64,000 nt of DNA, from contig CASEAG010000002.1 in NCBI GenBank assembly GCA_949285785.1, forward strand, positions 124,001 through 188,000, given 5' to 3'. Source of the stretch: an uncultured Spirochaetales bacterium. Its GTDB lineage: Bacteria; Spirochaetota; Spirochaetia; Sphaerochaetales; Sphaerochaetaceae. Numbering within the stretch: position 1 is the stretch's first letter; each line of letters begins with the position of its first letter. A program made the translations under genes and the position numbers. Positions 26,096 through 34,395 of the stretch are shown piece by piece. The notes under the pieces are model-generated. The model did not search any database. It saw only the letters and a program-made list of their open reading frames with translations, and was not told the DNA's origin.

Positions 26096-26902
26096 GGTGA
26101 AAGTGCCATAACCTCTTTCGATGAAGCCACCTGAAGCCAGGTGGCTTCTCCATATCCTCTGCAACCTTGTCTTCGAGGGAAGTGCGGAGATGTCGGATGT
26201 GTCCATGGTGTCGAAGATGCGCCAGGCATCGGCATTGTCGTGGTCCTCGCTCATGGACAGAAGCCTGTAGTCCTTCGCGAAGCGCACGATCCCGCTCTCC
26301 TCACCCAGCTGCCTGTTGACGGGGTTGAGCAGCCAGCTGTCGGTGACGAAACGGTCCAGATGGTAGAAGTCCGCCGCCTTCTGATAGCTGGCCCTGCATT
26401 CCGACTCGACCAGTCGCCCCTTGGACGGGATGTGTATGTTGATGACAGGACTTCCATCCGGTCTGAATGGTACGACTTCGGCCTCAAGCCGTCCGAAGCC
26501 AAAGCATCTCATGTCGTGAAAGCGCGTGATCCACAATGCGACGAAGGTTCCGTATGTGCCATACACCCTGAAGCACTCCTCGCACTTGACTCTCAGATCG
26601 TCGAAGGAATCGTGGAAGATGTCGTCCGACAGTCCATGGGACCTGTACCTGCGCTCGGCTTCGTCAAGAAGATGCACAAGCAGTGCCAGATGGGCGGTGT
26701 ATGGGCTGATGCCGAGCCTCCCGGATGCGATGCCCAGATCGTCCAGGACGGTCTTCCAGTCGACCTGTCCACCCGAGCGGTACACTTCGTGTGTAGAGTC
26801 CAGGATTGCACGCGGCCGCTCCCTGTGCAGCAGGAAACGCTGTGCGTCCCTGATGCATTCGACGGCATCGTCTGCGTATGGCCACCGGTTCAGGTCATAC
26901 AT
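26066..26902 (-). CDS. NAT_N/GNAT_C-type acyltransferase-domain protein
   Basis: 278 residues resembling the two-domain 'acyltransferase domain-containing' proteins with a helical NAT_N half and a GNAT-like C-terminal half (INIHIPSKGRLVESECRASYQKAADFY, WLLNPVNRQL). The acyl donor and acceptor are unknown. It overlaps the Lnb-like gene upstream by 8 nt and should be co-translated. The last ~10 codons contain a strong hairpin that probably ends the convergent exporter transcript. Confidence 0.65.
   Translation of the reverse strand: MYDLNRWPYADDAVECIRDAQRFLLHRERPRAILDSTHEVYRSGGQVDWKTVLDDLGIASGRLGISPYTAHLALLVHLLDEAERRYRSHGLSDDIFHDSFDDLRVKCEECFRVYGTYGTFVALWITRFHDMRCFGFGRLEAEVVPFRPDGSPVINIHIPSKGRLVESECRASYQKAADFYHLDRFVTDSWLLNPVNRQLGEESGIVRFAKDYRLLSMSEDHDNADAWRIFDTMDTSDISALPSKTRLQRIWRSHLASGGFIERGYGTFTLLELEGSGV
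26123..26148 (+). terminator. hairpin serving the exporter operon, inside the convergent gene
   Basis: GAAGCCACCT / AGGTGGCTTC, a perfect 10-bp stem with a 6-nt loop, 27 nt after the exporter stop codon. It also lies in the coding sequence of the convergent gene. The T-tract is weak (TCTCC). Confidence 0.5.
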
Positions 26903-28142
26903 GCCGGCTCCTCTCCCTGAACACGCTCATGGCGACATAGGTGGGAAGGAGCATGGCGTGGACATACATGTTCTCCTGTATGAACACCGTCGGGAACAGC
27001 CCCTTGAGCGTGAGGGATGCCAGAGCCAGTGTCAAAAGTATGCGGAAGACGGCCCGCGTCGCCCCGAGTCCGGTCTTCGGACGGAAGACGATGACGATGC
27101 TCTGGATGAGAGGTATCACGACCAGAGGATTGAGCATGAGGATGTTCTCGTTGCACCAGGTCACGTCATGATCGGTGAATAGCATCATGAAGAGGAGCAC
27201 GGAGGATATCGCGGTGAAGTACAGGTAGACGAGCGCGGACAGGAGTCCGTATGCCCTCCTGTTCGTGTGGGCCAGCGAGTACAGCAGGATGGCGATGATG
27301 AGACCGACCAGCAGGCTGGTGCCGACAAGATGCATATGGCCGACCTGCCTCTCTCCTCCCTGGTATATTGTCGTCGGCTCTTCGTCGAAGTATGCCGCCA
27401 CCGCGTCGATGAGGACGTCCGGCAGGAAGCATGCATCGTACAGCGTGATGTCCTCGTCTATCGAGGGGCCCTGCAGGAAGTTCAGCGTGAAGGCCACCGG
27501 CCAGCTGCGCTTCATATAAAGCGTGCTGAAGTCCCTGAACGACATTCCCGTGTCGATGGAGGATGCCCAGGCGGAGAACCCACCGCCTGTCTCGGCGTCG
27601 ATGATGTCCCTGATCCGGGTGGCACAGTTGTCCAGGTAGTAGTGGTACAGGTATGTACGGTTCTCCGGCCGGGTGTTGAGGTTCACGAAGTCTATCGTTG
27701 CGGCCTTCGCGGCGTTATGGAGCGGAATGTCCAGCACCTTGACCGTCCGGTCTTCTCCAATGCCCTTGAGAATCGCCGTGTCCGCCCATGAGGATGTGAC
27801 CCTGTAGTAGAGCCGCCCGAACAGGAAGTCCGTGTAGAACGAGGGGCCGAACGAGAAGACCCCCCAGTCGTACATCACGTCGCCCTGGGGTGTCTGCACC
27901 ATGAGTCCGGCATGTCCGAACCATACATAGACCTCCTTGCCGGGATCCTGTACGACCAGGCTTATCGTGACATCGTCGAGATACGTGTCGTCGAGTCCTT
28001 CCGCGTCGGTGAAGTCGAGTAGCGAGAGAGAGGCGACGCCGTCGAAGCCGCCGTCGAGTCCTGTCCGCTCCACGGAGGCAGAGAAGATGCATGAAGCTGC
28101 ACAGAATAGCAGCAGGAGTATGCATGCGGTCCGTCGTCCCAT
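26895..28142 (-). CDS. DUF4105/Lnb-like membrane protein
   Basis: 415 residues. A signal peptide (residues 1-22, ending CIFSAS) leads to a DUF4105 domain of the Lnb type: VWFGHAGLMV (conserved His) and YYLDNCATRIRDI (conserved Cys). The C-terminal ~150 residues hold about four to five membrane spans. In Enterococcus, Lnb moves an acyl chain within lipoproteins to give lyso-form N-acylation; whether this protein does so is inference. A longer in-frame extension to 28580 is rejected because a promoter lies at 28142-28158. It overlaps the acyltransferase gene. Confidence 0.75.
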   Translation of the reverse strand: MGRRTACILLLLFCAASCIFSASVERTGLDGGFDGVASLSLLDFTDAEGLDDTYLDDVTISLVVQDPGKEVYVWFGHAGLMVQTPQGDVMYDWGVFSFGPSFYTDFLFGRLYYRVTSSWADTAILKGIGEDRTVKVLDIPLHNAAKAATIDFVNLNTRPENRTYLYHYYLDNCATRIRDIIDAETGGGFSAWASSIDTGMSFRDFSTLYMKRSWPVAFTLNFLQGPSIDEDITLYDACFLPDVLIDAVAAYFDEEPTTIYQGGERQVGHMHLVGTSLLVGLIIAILLYSLAHTNRRAYGLLSALVYLYFTAISSVLLFMMLFTDHDVTWCNENILMLNPLVVIPLIQSIVIVFRPKTGLGATRAVFRILLTLALASLTLKGLFPTVFIQENMYVHAMLLPTYVAMSVFRERSRHV

Positions 28143-28158
28143 ATCCTGTAGGATAGCA
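28142..28158 (-). promoter_or_regulatory. extended -10 promoter of the Lnb-like gene, with palindrome
   Basis: On the minus strand TGC-TATCCT, with 7 nt to the ATG. TATCCT-GT-AGGATA (28142-28155) is a perfect inverted repeat. The same TGCTATCCT element precedes the fecCD-type permease gene. Confidence 0.5.
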
Positions 28159-28458
28159 CAAAGAAGTCCTTGCTTGGAGTGGCTGTCCTGTCTGCGGGGT
28201 ACTAGACACGGGCATGGCAAAGGCGATAGAGTACATCTTGCGTCTCTCCTTGGGGGAGATGTGTCCTCATGCTCTTTGACCTGGACCGCAAGGTCGGGTC
28301 TGCGTGGGATTCCATCAGGGCCGATGGAATGCAGGAGATCCGGAAAGAAGCCTTTCCCCGCTGTCCGGACGACCGGCCTTCCTCCTGGTTGGAAACGGTG
28401 AGCCCATGCGCCGGCAGAGCAGTGGAGACAAATGAAACGAAAGACAAGGAAAAATGGT
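28159..28458. other. gene-free stretch upstream of rplM
   Basis: About 300 nt with no convincing ORF or RNA. It must hold the rplM promoter; TTGACC at about 28277 is one possible -35, but no good -10 follows. CTCTCC/GGGGAG near 28245 can form a small hairpin. The Shine-Dalgarno AAGGA at 28446-28450 marks its end. Confidence 0.4.
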
Positions 28459-28887
28459 ATGAAGACTATTTTTGTAAAGCCGAAGACAGTCGAGAAGAAG
28501 TGGTATCTGATCGACGCGGAAGGTAAGAATCTCGGCCGTGTCGCAGTTGCGGCTGCCAGGATTCTCAGAGGCAAGAACAAGCCTGAGTATGTTCCTCACC
28601 AGGACATGGGTGACTACGTGATCATCATCAATGCAGCCAAGGCTACGGTGACCGGCAACAAGATGCTTGACAAGAAGTACTATCGTCACTCGATGTATCC
28701 AGGTGGACTCACGGTCGAGACCTACGGACAGCTGATCGAGAGGAAGCCCACTTTCCCGATGGAGCACGCCGTCAAGGGCATGCTGCCTCATGGAAAGCTC
28801 GGAAGGGCTCTGTTCACGAATCTCAAGGTCTATGCAGGAGCGGAGCATCCGCACGCTGCCCAGAAGCCGATCGCTGTTGAACTTTAA
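28459..28887 (+). CDS. rplM: 50S ribosomal protein L13
   Basis: 142 residues. Family signatures are [18 protein letters not shown]...GGL and a C-terminal [15 protein letters not shown]13 is an early assembly protein of the large subunit. ATG 28459, 8 nt after AAGGA, is preferred to an in-frame ATG 27 nt upstream (28432), which has no ribosome site. rpsI follows 11 nt later, the near-universal rplM-rpsI pair. Confidence 0.97.
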   Translation: MKTIFVKPKTVEKKWYLIDAEGKNLGRVAVAAARILRGKNKPEYVPHQDMGDYVIIINAAKATVTGNKMLDKKYYRHSMYPGGLTVETYGQLIERKPTFPMEHAVKGMLPHGKLGRALFTNLKVYAGAEHPHAAQKPIAVEL

Positions 28888-28898
28888 GGAGAATCAAG

Positions 28899-29321
28899 AT
28901 GGCCAAGAAAGCAGTTGAGAAGAAGGAAATAGTGAATCTCGGACATGGAACCGGTCGTCGCAAGACCTCCGTTGCCCGTGTCTACCTCAGAGAGGGCAAT
29001 GGAAAGATCACGGTCAACGGCAAGCCTGTCGACGAGTACTTCGTCGATGCGATCTCCGTCTACACCGTCAAGCAGCCTCTGGTGCTGACCGAGACGAGTG
29101 ACAAGTACGACGTGCTGATCAACGTCGTCGGCGGTGGTATCAAGGGCCAGGCAGGTGCATGCCGCCATGGCATCGCCCGTGCACTGTGCGACGAGAACGA
29201 CGAGGCATACAGGAAGATTCTCCACGATGCCGGCTTCATGACCCGCGACCCGAGAATGGTCGAGAGAAAGAAGTACGGACGCCGTGGTGCAAGACGCCGC
29301 TTCCAGTTCTCCAAGAGATAA
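28899..29321 (+). CDS. rpsI: 30S ribosomal protein S9
   Basis: 140 residues. The conserved [25 protein letters not shown] start and the basic C-terminus ending [17 protein letters not shown], whose tail reaches the P-site tRNA, are intact. There is a short extra N-terminus ([16 protein letters not shown]). Shine-Dalgarno AAGGAG lies just upstream. A terminator follows after ~27 nt. Confidence 0.97.
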   Translation: MAKKAVEKKEIVNLGHGTGRRKTSVARVYLREGNGKITVNGKPVDEYFVDAISVYTVKQPLVLTETSDKYDVLINVVGGGIKGQAGACRHGIARALCDENDEAYRKILHDAGFMTRDPRMVERKKYGRRGARRRFQFSKR

Positions 29322-29348
29322 TCGCATCACGATTCATCTACATATGGA

Positions 29349-29386
29349 AAGGACCATCAGCCGATGCTGGTGGTCCTTGTTCTATT
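29349..29386 (+). terminator. terminator after rplM-rpsI
   Basis: AAGGACCA-T-CAGC-CGAT-GCTG-G-TGGTCCTT, a 12-bp stem with one mismatch and a tetraloop, followed by GTTCTATT. Confidence 0.85.
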
Positions 29387-29405
29387 CAGATCCGGGCGGC
29401 GGTAT

Positions 29406-29885
29406 TTACTCCTGTCCGGACGTCTCGAGCCAGTGTGACAGTATCGTGCGCACCTCAGCTCCCCCGTCGCCTCTTATTGCAATGGAACCCAGGTATTCGG
29501 CACCCTGAGGCAGACATCTCCTTACATCATCATCCGCCTTCGCGATTCCGCTTCCTCCATGCGTCAGCACGAGAGCGACCTGTCTGCCTGAAAGGAACGG
29601 CATCGAGGCGAATGTCCTGACAGGTGGAACAATGGTGCCGAACCAGTTCGGGCTGAGAATGAACACCTTTCTGACACCTTCCAGATCCGGCAGCTCCTTC
29701 AGTTCTCTGACGATGCCCTTCTTCTCCTCGTCCATTGCACAGACCACCAGCTGCCGGTAATCGGCGGGGTAGGCCTGGCTGGTCTCGATTCTGAAGAGCG
29801 AACCTCCTGTCACATCGGCAAGGGCCTTTGCCACCTTCTCAGTGTTTCCCGAGCGTGAATAGTAGGCGATGAGAATCCTGTCCAT
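29406..29885 (-). CDS. flavodoxin
   Basis: 159 residues. The FMN phosphate loop SRSGNTEKVA is near residues 10-19, with ILSPNWFGTIVPPVRTF and LTHGGSGI as the isoalloxazine-contacting loops. It belongs to the short-chain 'flavodoxin_4' type found in gut anaerobes. ATG 29885 follows GGAGGA; 17 codons further upstream in frame have no ribosome site and are left out. It would serve as a low-potential one-electron carrier or reductase; the partner is unknown. Confidence 0.9.
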   Translation of the reverse strand: MDRILIAYYSRSGNTEKVAKALADVTGGSLFRIETSQAYPADYRQLVVCAMDEEKKGIVRELKELPDLEGVRKVFILSPNWFGTIVPPVRTFASMPFLSGRQVALVLTHGGSGIAKADDDVRRCLPQGAEYLGSIAIRGDGGAEVRTILSHWLETSGQE

Positions 29886-29986
29886 GATCTTGTCCTCCTC
29901 AGCGGATAATCTGAATGATGTACCGGATTTAGGCAATATGGAAATGATATCATGCCAGAGAAGAAGATGTTTGCTGACGAGATGAT

Positions 29987-30019
29987 CCGGGAGTGATCCG
30001 GATGGCGGATCGCTCCCGG
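29987..30019. terminator. hairpin between flavodoxin and ABC operon
   Basis: CCGGGAGTGATCC / GGATCGCTCCCGG, a 13-bp stem with one G-U pair and a 7-nt loop. It lies just past the ABC operon stop, on the minus strand. There is no T-tract in either direction. Confidence 0.55.
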
Positions 30020-30032
30020 TATGATCTTCTGG

Positions 30033-31760
30033 TCAGATCCTCCACTCGCTGCTTTCCTTCTGCAAGGCAACCATATGAGAGAAGATCCCGTTCCGTTTCA
30101 GCAGTTCCTCAGAACTTCCTTCTTCTGCCACATGGCCGCCAGAGAGAACAACTATCTTGTCCGCATTCTCGACTGTTCTCATCCTGTGAGCGATTACAAG
30201 AACAGTCTTGTTCCTGATCAGCTTCGAGAGCGCCTTCTGGATCTCGGTCTCGTTTTCGGCATCCAGTGAGGCGGTTGCCTCATCGAGAAGGATTATCGGA
30301 GAGTCCTTGAGGAACGCACGTGCAATTGATATACGCTGCCTCTCTCCGCCTGAAAGCTCGCATCCGTTCTCTCCGATCATCGTGTTCCAGCCATCTGCAA
30401 GCTTCTCTACAAACGGAAGGCACTGTGCCATCTTCCCTGCTTCGATCACTTCCTCGTCTGTCGCATCCCGCCGTCCTATCCTGATGTTCTCCATGATGGT
30501 GTTGTCAAATAGAGTCACATCCTGGAACACGATTGAATAGAGCGATAACAACGACTCCGGATCTGTATCGGTTACGTCCATGCCTCCGACTGTGATTCTC
30601 CCCGAATCAGGGTCCCAGAAGCGGGCTGCAAGCCTTGAGACTGTCGTCTTTCCACCGCCCGATGGCCCGACAAGTGCCGTCACCTCTCCCTGCCTTGCCG
30701 TGAATGTAACATTCGACAGTACTTCCTCGTCGTTGCCATAGCCGAAGCGTACATCCTCGAATGCGATATCATAGCCTTTGTTCGTAAGCTCGGGTCTGCC
30801 TTCCTGAAGGGGATGGAAAAGAATCTCATCCATCCTCTCCACATTAGTTCTGAGCGAGATGACCGCCGCAAGGTTCTGCAATGCACTCTGAAGGGGATCG
30901 TAAAGGCGGGAAGCAATCAGAAGATACATGAATAGCGTCAGTACATCGATTTCGCCTAAGGCAAGTAGAACAGATCCTGCCAGTGCGACTGTTCCAATTC
31001 CCATCTTCAGGATGAAGGAGGCGGAGACGACGAACACAGCCGTACCGACTTCCGAGATGATCGCTCTCTTCTCAACCTTGTCTATCTTCCTGAAAAGCCC
31101 CTTGAGATACTGCTTCTCGGCATTACAGCTCTTGAGATCCCTCATAGTCTCTATGCATTCCTGGATGCCATCGGCTACTTCCATCTTCGCGTCCATCGAG
31201 CGTCTTGAGAGTCTGTACTGCACGTTTCTCGAAAGGACGACAATAAGGATGGCGACAGGAATCGGCCAGAGAGCTGCAAGTCCCATTCTCCAGTCGAAGA
31301 ACATGATCGAGAGTGCCGCAATCGTTGTAGAGATTACCGCTCCTATAAGTTCGGGAACCCAGTGCGAGAGTCCTGTTTCAAGCGTTGCGGCATCTGCCAT
31401 GATCGTGCTTGTTATATCCGCAAGATCCTTCTTGCCGAAGTAGGAGAGTGGTATCTTCCTCAGCTTCTCGGCAAGGCTCACTCTTCTCACGCCGCTTTCA
31501 ACGTAGGTTGAGAAATAGGTTGCCTTATAAACGCATCGGTATGAAATCATGATGAGTGCAACTGAGATAACGCATAAGACGGCATAAAGCATTCCACGTC
31601 CTGCAAGGGTATTCCTCAGCATGTCAGCTGCGAGAAGGTCGAGAATGCTGACAGGTACGAAGAGCGTGAGATTATGCACGGCGCAGGCAATGAAGCCCTT
31701 TACCAGATCCCTTGCCCCCTTCTCGGAGAGGGCGAATGTCCTTTCCAGTCTCTTGATCAT
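30033..31760 (-). CDS. ABC transporter (YbtPQ/IrtAB-like), second half
   Basis: 575 residues: six membrane spans and a complete ATPase domain (GPSGGGKTT, LSGGERQRI, IILLDEATASLD, IAHRM). ATG 31760 overlaps the previous stop by one base (TGATG) with AAGGAGG upstream. It forms a pair with the next gene. Pairs of this type include siderophore importers built on an exporter fold (YbtPQ, IrtAB). The block has visibly lower G+C than its surroundings. Confidence 0.85.
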   Translation of the reverse strand: MIKRLERTFALSEKGARDLVKGFIACAVHNLTLFVPVSILDLLAADMLRNTLAGRGMLYAVLCVISVALIMISYRCVYKATYFSTYVESGVRRVSLAEKLRKIPLSYFGKKDLADITSTIMADAATLETGLSHWVPELIGAVISTTIAALSIMFFDWRMGLAALWPIPVAILIVVLSRNVQYRLSRRSMDAKMEVADGIQECIETMRDLKSCNAEKQYLKGLFRKIDKVEKRAIISEVGTAVFVVSASFILKMGIGTVALAGSVLLALGEIDVLTLFMYLLIASRLYDPLQSALQNLAAVISLRTNVERMDEILFHPLQEGRPELTNKGYDIAFEDVRFGYGNDEEVLSNVTFTARQGEVTALVGPSGGGKTTVSRLAARFWDPDSGRITVGGMDVTDTDPESLLSLYSIVFQDVTLFDNTIMENIRIGRRDATDEEVIEAGKMAQCLPFVEKLADGWNTMIGENGCELSGGERQRISIARAFLKDSPIILLDEATASLDAENETEIQKALSKLIRNKTVLVIAHRMRTVENADKIVVLSGGHVAEEGSSEELLKRNGIFSHMVALQKESSEWRI

Positions 31761-33517
31761 CACATCGCCTCCTTTCCAACTTTCCACTCAACGGAGCTCT
31801 GATAGTCATTCCACATCTGGCTGAAGAGCCCGTTCTTCTCCAGAAGCTCATTGAATGTACCGTTCTCTCTTATCTCGCCGTCGGACAGCACATATATCCT
31901 GTCCGCATTTGTGATTGATGAGAGGCGGTGGGCAATCATGATGACGGTGCGGCCGTCAAGCATAGATGAGAACGCCCTCTGAACCTTCACTTCGTTATCC
32001 GGATCTGCGAATGCAGTCGCCTCATCAAGTATGATCACGGGAGAGTTCTTCAGGATTGTGCGGGCAATCGCTATGCGTTGCGTCTCTCCACCTGAGAGAT
32101 GGATTCCTCCGCTGCCAAGCACTGTGTCTATGCCGTCAGGCAGTTTCTCGATGATATCCATGCATTCTGCCTTTGTGAGGGCGGCAAGCACCTCGTCATC
32201 ACTCGCATCCGGCTTTGCCAGCTTCACATTGTCCTTTATCGTTCCCTTTATCAGATGGCTGTCCTGGAAGACGAAGGATACATGCTGCATGAGTCGTTCC
32301 TTTGGAATATCCCTGATATCCAGTCCACCGATCCTGATTGTTCCTTCCTGCGGATCGAAGAAGCGGGCGATGAGGGAGGCAAGCGTCGTCTTTCCTCCTC
32401 CTGAGGGGCCTACGAAGGCGACAAGGTAGCCTGATGGGATATCAATCGAGACATCATGGACGGCATCCTTCCTGCCGTCATAGCTGAATGTCACATGATC
32501 CAGTTTCACAGAGCTGTCAGAAGGGACAAGGCCATTATGGGCATCGCTTTGCGGCTTTTCGTTCATTATGGTGTCCACTCTCATGATCGCATCATGGACA
32601 ATCATCGCCTCTTCGCTTTTGAACATTATCTTCGTAAGCGTTATCGATATGACAGGCGTGATGATCACATAGAAAAGCACGTTCAGGATGATCTCCTGAG
32701 TGATTCCACCGGAAGCGAGCATGAATGCTCCCGCTGATATGAAGGCGAACGAGCTGTTTATTGCTCCCGTGTATATGATCATCGGCCTCATAAGCTCCTT
32801 CGTGTATTCAATCACCCATTTCTCATAGCGGTCGATCGAATCCTTGAAGAGGCGGAATGAGTATATTGTCTGTCCGAATGTCTTCACGACAGGGATGCCC
32901 CTGACATACTCGACAGCCTGATTGGACATGTCCGCAAGCGCATCCTGATACTGCTTCATCCTCTCCTGCATCCTCTCTCCAGTCATCCTCATCATGATCA
33001 GGAAGCCAAGAGCGACAGGAAGAAGGGAAAGAAGTCCGAGTCTCCAGTCGAACCATAGAAGCATTGCGATGAGTCCTATTGGTGTAGCAATCGCGGCAGC
33101 CCTGTCAGGCAACTGATGCGCAAGATATGTCTCGGTAGCCGCGCTTGAGTCGTTGATGATCTTCCTCATCTTCCCGCTCCCGAAACGGTCTTCCACGCCC
33201 AAAGGCAGGCTGATTACATGGGAAAGCATCTCCTTCCTCATGTTCGCCGCAACACGGAACGCAGCGATGTGTGAACACATCAGGGCTCCGATGTAGACAA
33301 GCATCGAGACAATCGCCAGTGCAACGGCATAAGCGCCATAGCGGGCTATCATCCCATATTCCGATGCAAGCACATCCCGGATTATCAGCCAGATGCAGAT
33401 GAACGGAAGCAGAGCCAATATCGCCGAGATCGCTGACAGCACCCACGAGAGGTACGTCAGTGCCTTATATCCGCCTGCATATCGTAGCAGTCGTCCAAGG
33501 TCTTTGTTCTTTTCCAT
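31760..33517 (-). CDS. ABC transporter (YbtPQ/IrtAB-like), first half
   Basis: 585 residues, with six membrane spans and an intact ATPase (GPSGGGKTT, LSGGETQRI). The Walker B region continues DEATAFADPDNE, a sequence typical of the YbtPQ/IrtAB group. A GGAGG site precedes the ATG, and an AGTTAG...CTAACT repeat lies in the leader. It is encoded downstream of a TetR gene on the same strand. Uptake of an iron chelate is a reasonable but unproved role; drug or peptide export cannot be excluded. Confidence 0.85.
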   Translation of the reverse strand: MEKNKDLGRLLRYAGGYKALTYLSWVLSAISAILALLPFICIWLIIRDVLASEYGMIARYGAYAVALAIVSMLVYIGALMCSHIAAFRVAANMRKEMLSHVISLPLGVEDRFGSGKMRKIINDSSAATETYLAHQLPDRAAAIATPIGLIAMLLWFDWRLGLLSLLPVALGFLIMMRMTGERMQERMKQYQDALADMSNQAVEYVRGIPVVKTFGQTIYSFRLFKDSIDRYEKWVIEYTKELMRPMIIYTGAINSSFAFISAGAFMLASGGITQEIILNVLFYVIITPVISITLTKIMFKSEEAMIVHDAIMRVDTIMNEKPQSDAHNGLVPSDSSVKLDHVTFSYDGRKDAVHDVSIDIPSGYLVAFVGPSGGGKTTLASLIARFFDPQEGTIRIGGLDIRDIPKERLMQHVSFVFQDSHLIKGTIKDNVKLAKPDASDDEVLAALTKAECMDIIEKLPDGIDTVLGSGGIHLSGGETQRIAIARTILKNSPVIILDEATAFADPDNEVKVQRAFSSMLDGRTVIMIAHRLSSITNADRIYVLSDGEIRENGTFNELLEKNGLFSQMWNDYQSSVEWKVGKEAM

Positions 33518-33531
33518 AAAACCTCCAAATA

Positions 33532-33549
33532 AGTTAGTCTAAGCTAACT
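33532..33549 (-). promoter_or_regulatory. inverted repeat in the leader of the ABC pair
   Basis: AGTTAG-TCTAAG-CTAACT, perfect 6-bp arms, 14 nt before the ABC start. TTAG-T-CTAA lies inside it. It is loosely like metal-repressor (DtxR-type) half-sites, and differs from the TetR site at 34186. Confidence 0.4.
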
Positions 33550-33572
33550 ATTATGTTCAAAAAAAAGAGATA

Positions 33573-34184
33573 TTAAAGCCTCATGCCGAAAAGCCTCTCC
33601 CAACCTGCCTTGTAGAAGGCCTGAAGATTCTTGATATAGATCCTTGCATCCTCCCGGGGAACGGAGTGCCTCACCACCTCGAAGAAGGAGGTGAAATAGC
33701 CTGATGTGACCATATGCTCAAGAAGGGGATCGATCTCTGGTACTTGCATGCCATTACTCCTCATGAGTGCGATGAATTCCTCCGTGGACTCTTCCTCCAC
33801 CTTCATCATCTCATCAATCATGTTCGAATAGCGTGTTCCGTCGGAGCACATCAAAATCAGGCGGAACTCGTCCAGATGGTCATAGATATACTCAAGGCAC
33901 CACTCGACGCATCTGGCTGTGATGTCTCCCATTCCAGAGACCTGAGTATCATAGGGCAGAGCGGCGAATTCCTCATGAGCGCCTTTATAGGCATCCATCA
34001 CAGTCTCATATGCATCTTTTACGAGTGAGTCGAAGATGTCTTCCTTGGAGGCGAAATAGCCATATAGGGCTCCTGTCGTAACACCTGCGAGGGCTGCAAT
34101 ACGCCTCATCGATGTTCCCAGGAAGCCTCGTTCAAGGAATTCAATCTTGGCTGTTTCAAGTATTCTCTTTTCGGTCTCACTCAT
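33573..34184 (-). CDS. TetR/AcrR-family transcriptional regulator
   Basis: 203 residues. The N-terminal helix-turn-helix is clear (TAKIEFLERGFLGTSMRRIAALAGVTTGALYGYFASKEDIFDSL), and the rest is a ligand-binding helical domain. ATG 34184 is used; a GTG three codons upstream lies on the operator. The gene is preceded by two tandem palindromes that it probably binds, and it likely controls the downstream ABC pair on the same strand. Inducer unknown. Confidence 0.92.
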   Translation of the reverse strand: MSETEKRILETAKIEFLERGFLGTSMRRIAALAGVTTGALYGYFASKEDIFDSLVKDAYETVMDAYKGAHEEFAALPYDTQVSGMGDITARCVEWCLEYIYDHLDEFRLILMCSDGTRYSNMIDEMMKVEEESTEEFIALMRSNGMQVPEIDPLLEHMVTSGYFTSFFEVVRHSVPREDARIYIKNLQAFYKAGWERLFGMRL

Positions 34185-34185
34185 G

Positions 34186-34213
34186 TATAACACTGTTATA
34201 TAACATCGTTACA
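34186..34213 (-). promoter_or_regulatory. tandem TetR operators over the tetR promoter
   Basis: Site 1: TATAAC-ACT-GTTATA (34186-34200), perfect. Site 2: TATAAC-ATC-GTTACA (34199-34213), one mismatch, offset by 13 bp and sharing two bases with site 1. On the minus strand TTGACT lies 16 nt before TATATA within this region, so binding would hide the -10. Confidence 0.7.
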
Positions 34214-34358
34214 AAGCAAGTCAACAATGAGAGTGACGGTTGTGAACATCCAGGTGAAACGTCGCCGGGGCGGGGAGTGCGCGGAAAAGGGTTTCACACG
34301 AAGCTCAGAGCATGTCATGCACTGGAACATGCAGAATCTGTTCCTCTTGTGGATGCTG

Positions 34359-34388
34359 TTGCACTGTGGCCCGGACATGTGGTAGAAG
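34359..34388 (+). promoter_or_regulatory. promoter of the YkgJ-family gene, leaderless type
   Basis: TTGCAC (34359-34364), 18 nt, TAGAAG (34383-34388), then 7 nt to the ATG and no Shine-Dalgarno. Confidence 0.45.
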
Positions 34389-34395
34389 ACCTTGC

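Noticed and set aside
28143-28580. Extension of the Lnb-like protein to 28580
   Set aside because: The extra residues are low-complexity and overlap the rplM region; the signal peptide and promoter fit the start at 28142.
34318-34386. 22-codon hydrophobic ORF (MHWNMQNLF...) before the YkgJ gene
   Set aside because: No Shine-Dalgarno and it overlaps the predicted promoter; too little to support.
34312-34395. Cys-rich N-terminal extension of the YkgJ protein
   Set aside because: It covers the promoter -35 and -10 and has no ribosome site.
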